Below, one piece after another: positions 60,415 to 64,000 of a stretch of 64,000 nucleotides of DNA. Position numbers and translations under genes: made by a program. Numbering within the stretch: position 1 is the stretch's first letter; each line of letters begins with the position of its first letter. Below the pieces are notes generated by a model, which was given only the letters and a program-made list of their open reading frames with translations, was not told the DNA's origin and made no database searches. This stretch comes from Agarophyton chilense (Eukaryota; Rhodophyta; Florideophyceae; Gracilariales; Gracilariaceae), in the NCBI GenBank assembly GCA_030374765.1, contig JARGXX010000001.1, positions 62,001 through 126,000 of the forward strand, in the 5' to 3' direction.

Positions 60415-63168
60415 TTAACGTTCCGTCTCCCTCCCAGCTACTCCACAAAGTACTCTGTTGATACCATCCCAGGAAGGCGCTCTGGGATTCAAAAGACTGT
60501 GCGTGCGGCAGAGGTCGTCTAAAAAGTATGTCCGTCGTCGACCGAGAGCCCTCCTCTCGGATCCTTCATTTCTCTCCTGGTTCCACAATCGATGATCAAC
60601 CAGACCAATGAGACGATTTATAATTGAAACATCTTCTAAAGATGCTCTTTTGAAAGCCAGAGTGGAGGCACATTCCTTGTATACCTGTCCTTGTCGTCCT
60701 TGCTTCATGTTCTCACCCCAATCAAACCACCCAACGAAATGTGTACATTGCCAATCTGGTGGTGCAAACACCCCAGTACTAAGTACCGGGGAGAGGTCAA
60801 ATTCAATCAAACGCATTAACCTCCCGTAGTACACATCAGCAGAGTTGGCTGTCTTGTCCATTTCAACCGCCACGAAGCAATTCTCCCTCATGTTTGGTTG
60901 ACGCTTTTCCCTGCTCCTCATATCCCAATACACACTTGATGTTTGTACAGTATCTCCGCTGACGAACTTTACGCGTGACCAGAGATGGCACTTCTGTAAT
61001 CTGGATGCAAGTGTTCTCGAGTCTGCATCTGACATTCCTACGTATTTTCTCACCAAATACTTCTGAATCAGCTGACGTAGGCGGAGTCCGTCGGTAAATT
61101 GTGCCAGACTCACTTGTGCGCTTGGTCCCAAGCGCTGGAAGCCTCCAGCTTCGATGATTGGTTTCTTCGAATCATCTTCAGTGACAAAGGGTGTCCTGTA
61201 GAATAGCTTGTATTCTTCCCCAAAGCAAGCGCTTTTCATCCGTGACTCCGTTGCTCGGAATCGGGAATTGTTGCGGTCCTGAACCCATCCGATACTATGT
61301 TCCAGCCAGAACTGCGATACGGCACCCAGAGGGCCGTATCGTGTCATTCCCTCGGCAAGATGCAAAAGCGCATGAAACGTAGATTTGCAGAAGCGAACGC
61401 GAGAAGGACTGTACCGAAAGTAACATTCCTCGAAATATTCAAAGAAACTGATGCAAAGTTGTCCTGTTCCATCTATATCGAAGTTTGTGAGCTTTGTCCT
61501 AAAACAAATATCCACAATTTCAGGGAAACTAAATAGACCATCCAAGTACTTTCGCGGAATTACACCATCGAAGAGCACAGTGGAGTACATAGATGTGAAA
61601 CGCTTCAGTTCAGATGCCTTCCAGTTCCTGTACCTGCTGAGTGCTCTCGGTTTTGCTGCAATTTGACCGGATATTGTTGCCCCCCATCCTACCAACTCTT
61701 TATCCAGCACGGCAATGTCGTAAGGGAAGAGCGTAAACTCATCATCCTTTGTCTCAAACATGATTTGAAGGAGATCGCGTTGAATGTTCATAAAGGTATG
61801 CATCACGTCCTGGGGGAACCAAGTATAGTTATTCACGTATGGTAACGAGAACAACAGAGTCCTCCCAGATATCCCTGATGCCAAACGAACACGATCCCGT
61901 GCCGCCTCGGTCGAACAATCTTCAACTCTTTCAATGCTTTCGCTTATAGAAGTGGGAGTTCGAAGATTTAACCTTCTTGGGTTGAAAAAAATCTTGAATC
62001 GCGAACTGCTCTCTGCAATTCTCAGTTTCGAAGGAAAGTACGTGTGTAATTGATGATTCCCACGTATCTCACACTCATGACACGGCGTTTTACCGTTTGG
62101 TCCGGCAAGGCATGCGACCTTTGAAATGGCTGGTTGATCACCTGAAAAGAAAAGAAGATGAATGCGTACTTTGCGTTGTACGCCGTCATGAAAAAGTAGA
62201 ATGCCACCCTCAGCTGCTAGAGAGCGATGAATTTCATTCAAAAGCGGGATAAGAAACGACTGCAGGTTCTTGGGCTGCTTAGGTCCCGGAATGAAAGCCA
62301 ATGGCAGCACATTGTGCATTCGATAACGACGGTTGGGAGGGAGGTTTAGGTTTAAGGCTGAGAGTATCCAAACATCGTAGAGGTTGTTCTTAAAGATTTG
62401 AAACCCGTCTGTGGACGCTCCGACGAAGATATCGTACTTCATTCCCTCCTCACCGCCGTATTTCTGCTGAAGGAGAGCGTACTGACTCCCGTGCATGTAG
62501 TCACTGAGGATTCCCTTACAAGAATCACGCGCAGATTCCCAACGATAATGATATAGCTGCTCACACATTTCTGGGTCAAGCACCATTTTTTCAATTCTTG
62601 GCAAGATTGGTAGATATTTGTACACCTCTTCAGCATCATCAAGCTCTGGCGGGGCTGATTTTCTACATACATCACAGTCGCTTGCTTGCGGTACATCTGA
62701 ACTTAATTCATTTCTTGCCGAGTTCCCCCCAACATCGAGTTCAACGAATGCCCTGTGTCCTGGGCATATAGCGTACTTCTCGAGATTACCGGACAGCCCA
62801 GTGCTTCTGCAGATGTAGCTGGTAACTGTCTTCCAGCTTTTGCAAGGGGCATCCACGATATTCAAGATATCGTCCATAACCGTAAACTCTAAATTATTCT
62901 TGTGATAGATGTCAACGACTCTTCTTTGTGCTGTGACCCAGGCACCGAGACCTCTGATTGATGATGATGCATGTTGGGTTCCGCCGATGTCGTCATTTTC
63001 GTATGAGCTACCCTCTCCTGCAACAATTTCAGAATGTTGAGAAGAGTGCAAACCTTCATCATGTGCTAGTCCGTCACCACTTGAGCTTTGATGTACTACA
63101 ACTGGTTCCACCATTCCTGTATCACCTACGGCGGAAGTCGTCTCCTTCGAGGAACCACTTTCTTCCAT
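60415..63168 (-). CDS. CACTA (Tnp2-type) DNA transposase
   Basis: A 917-residue transposase. The first Asp is D254 in ASTDGFQIFKN, followed by the family block YDVWILSALNLNLPP and NVLPLAFIPGPKQPKN. The second Asp is D344 in SGDQPAISK, with the Cys pair PCHEC (C363, C366). Later come FPQDVMHTFMNI, then FHALLHLAEGMTRYGP and FWLEHSIGWVQD, which likely carries the catalytic Glu. This is the Tnp2/CACTA order. The frame is intact, so the gene may be young or still used. The N-terminus is acidic and lacks the zinc-binding domain often present, which seems to lie upstream (63172-63959) in another frame. Terminal inverted repeats were not found. Confidence 0.8.
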   Translation of the reverse strand: MEESGSSKETTSAVGDTGMVEPVVVHQSSSGDGLAHDEGLHSSQHSEIVAGEGSSYENDDIGGTQHASSSIRGLGAWVTAQRRVVDIYHKNNLEFTVMDDILNIVDAPCKSWKTVTSYICRSTGLSGNLEKYAICPGHRAFVELDVGGNSARNELSSDVPQASDCDVCRKSAPPELDDAEEVYKYLPILPRIEKMVLDPEMCEQLYHYRWESARDSCKGILSDYMHGSQYALLQQKYGGEEGMKYDIFVGASTDGFQIFKNNLYDVWILSALNLNLPPNRRYRMHNVLPLAFIPGPKQPKNLQSFLIPLLNEIHRSLAAEGGILLFHDGVQRKVRIHLLFFSGDQPAISKVACLAGPNGKTPCHECEIRGNHQLHTYFPSKLRIAESSSRFKIFFNPRRLNLRTPTSISESIERVEDCSTEAARDRVRLASGISGRTLLFSLPYVNNYTWFPQDVMHTFMNIQRDLLQIMFETKDDEFTLFPYDIAVLDKELVGWGATISGQIAAKPRALSRYRNWKASELKRFTSMYSTVLFDGVIPRKYLDGLFSFPEIVDICFRTKLTNFDIDGTGQLCISFFEYFEECYFRYSPSRVRFCKSTFHALLHLAEGMTRYGPLGAVSQFWLEHSIGWVQDRNNSRFRATESRMKSACFGEEYKLFYRTPFVTEDDSKKPIIEAGGFQRLGPSAQVSLAQFTDGLRLRQLIQKYLVRKYVGMSDADSRTLASRLQKCHLWSRVKFVSGDTVQTSSVYWDMRSREKRQPNMRENCFVAVEMDKTANSADVYYGRLMRLIEFDLSPVLSTGVFAPPDWQCTHFVGWFDWGENMKQGRQGQVYKECASTLAFKRASLEDVSIINRLIGLVDHRLWNQERNEGSERRALGRRRTYFLDDLCRTHSLLNPRAPSWDGINRVLCGVAGRETER

Positions 63169-63171
63169 GCC

Positions 63172-63959
63172 TGGAATGGAGTGCAGAACAGGTTGAAATG
63201 CTTCACCATAGGAATCATTGGTGTTACAATTCGCGCGAGGGATCCCAATTTCCTGTTCAGATTCATCTCTGACATTACTTCCTTGATTTCACAGTATGTT
63301 GACTGAACGTTTCTTCCGGTGGTGCATTGGGTTTCTTGTACCTCATCATTTTTAGAGGATGTATCCCCTCCATTTCCTTCTAGATTGTCTTCTGGTCTAT
63401 CTTGATTGGCGGATAAACGTCCAAGGGATTGAATCGGTGGTGGTGGAGGGCTATTTTCTCTCCCAAGAGTACACTCTTCTTGTGACATAATCAAACCGCT
63501 TTTGCTTCTCGGAGACAAGTCTTCACCATGCGAGGAATTGATGGAATCCTGAATATTTCGCACTGCATCTTCTATACCAATTTCTTCGTCGGCCGCCACA
63601 GGCTCTTCGTCAGTCGGGTGCTCACTCAGGTCATCAAAACATTCGAATTGGTGTTATTTCGTTTGCCCCTCCTTCAGCTTTGGGCCCCAAGTAAACAGTC
63701 CACGTCCAACCCGTTTCCGACGCCTGTTGGCCTCCCGACGATGGTTCCGCACCGTCGACAGGCTCACTGGCTTTCCTATTCTACATCGACATTGAAACCA
63801 CGGAGGACACGCATACCGCTCCATTGTTTGAAAACATTCATTCACGGCAGTCAGTCTTACTTGCCTCACAATTTCGAGGAGCAAAATGAATTCAATTCCT
63901 GAAAAGTGAAGATGAAGACATAGAATAGAATAAACTGAAACTTGGCAGTTAGGTGGCAT
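63172..63959 (-). pseudogene. Probable 5' part of the CACTA transposase gene
   Basis: Upstream of the 917-residue frame, another minus-strand frame carries protein-like sequence. First comes a Cys/His segment (YACPPWFQCRCRIGKPVSLS, then TVRNHRREANRRRKR) resembling the N-terminal zinc-binding domain of such transposases. Then, in the same frame after a TAA at 63654-63656, comes an acidic spacer (DDLSEHPTDEEPVAADEE) running to about 63230. Introns or decay could explain both the stop and the frame change. An intron-like GTAACA...TTCCAG pair at 63227-63171 does not fix the phase (57 nt), so decay or another splice site is needed. Confidence 0.4.
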
Positions 63960-64000
63960 CGCATCTTCTTTCCATTCGAGGTCTGTTCAGAAAATATTAT

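Noticed and set aside
1-64000. CRISPR arrays, bacterial operons, rRNA genes
   Set aside because: None found; gene structure and content are eukaryotic, and the only regular array is the coding 183-bp repeat.

Overview
This is eukaryotic nuclear DNA from an intron-poor genome. Long host genes are read as single open frames (kinesins of 709 and 1,144 residues, a 1,088-residue RNA-binding protein). There are no bacterial-style operons, TATA-type signals are present, and clusters of close host genes alternate with long gene-free tracts full of transposon debris. Compact, mostly single-exon genes islanded in retroelements and DNA transposons would fit a florideophyte red alga of the Chondrus type. 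That is an inference from architecture, not a proven identification.

Layout. 1-2.1 kb: 3' end of a Ty3/gypsy-like LTR retroelement (integrase plus probable LTR). 2.8-10.8 kb: host block with COQ6 (-), a Spen/RBM15-like RRM+SPOC protein (-) and, divergent from it, an ABHD4/5-like hydrolase (+). 13.3-16.2 kb: a basic protein unknown to me, ending in five exact 183-bp tandem repeats. The array is cut by an 859-bp MITE-like insertion that supplies the stop codon, and decayed repeat copies continue beyond it. 18.0-27.3 kb: a 9.3-kb decayed DNA transposon with inverted palindromic ends, a CACTA/Plavaka-like transposase and a second, unrecognised protein. 27.3-34.1 kb: retroelement debris, a decayed Tc1 relative, a small U1-type zinc-finger gene and a better preserved Tc1-like element with IR/DR ends.

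34.2-54.8 kb: second host block. It holds succinate-semialdehyde dehydrogenase (+) convergent with a serine racemase/threonine dehydratase (-), a small secreted-protein candidate (-), a possible three-exon gene (+), a tyrosine-aminotransferase-like enzyme fused to a long zinc-ribbon N-terminus (+), an ARM-repeat/polyQ/protein-kinase protein (+), and two divergent kinesin-7-like genes. 54.8-60.4 kb: gene-free, with hairpins, diverged tandem duplications and likely mobile-element debris. 60.4-64 kb: a CACTA (Tnp2-type) transposase (-).

The host genes are housekeeping functions (ubiquinone synthesis, RNA processing, lipid hydrolysis, amino-acid and GABA-shunt metabolism, signalling, microtubule motors) with no evident shared pathway. 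The most novel items are the 61-residue repeat protein and its interruption, the aminotransferase fusion, the second protein of the 9.3-kb transposon, and the ARM-polyQ-kinase architecture. Homology calls are by eye; no database search was possible.
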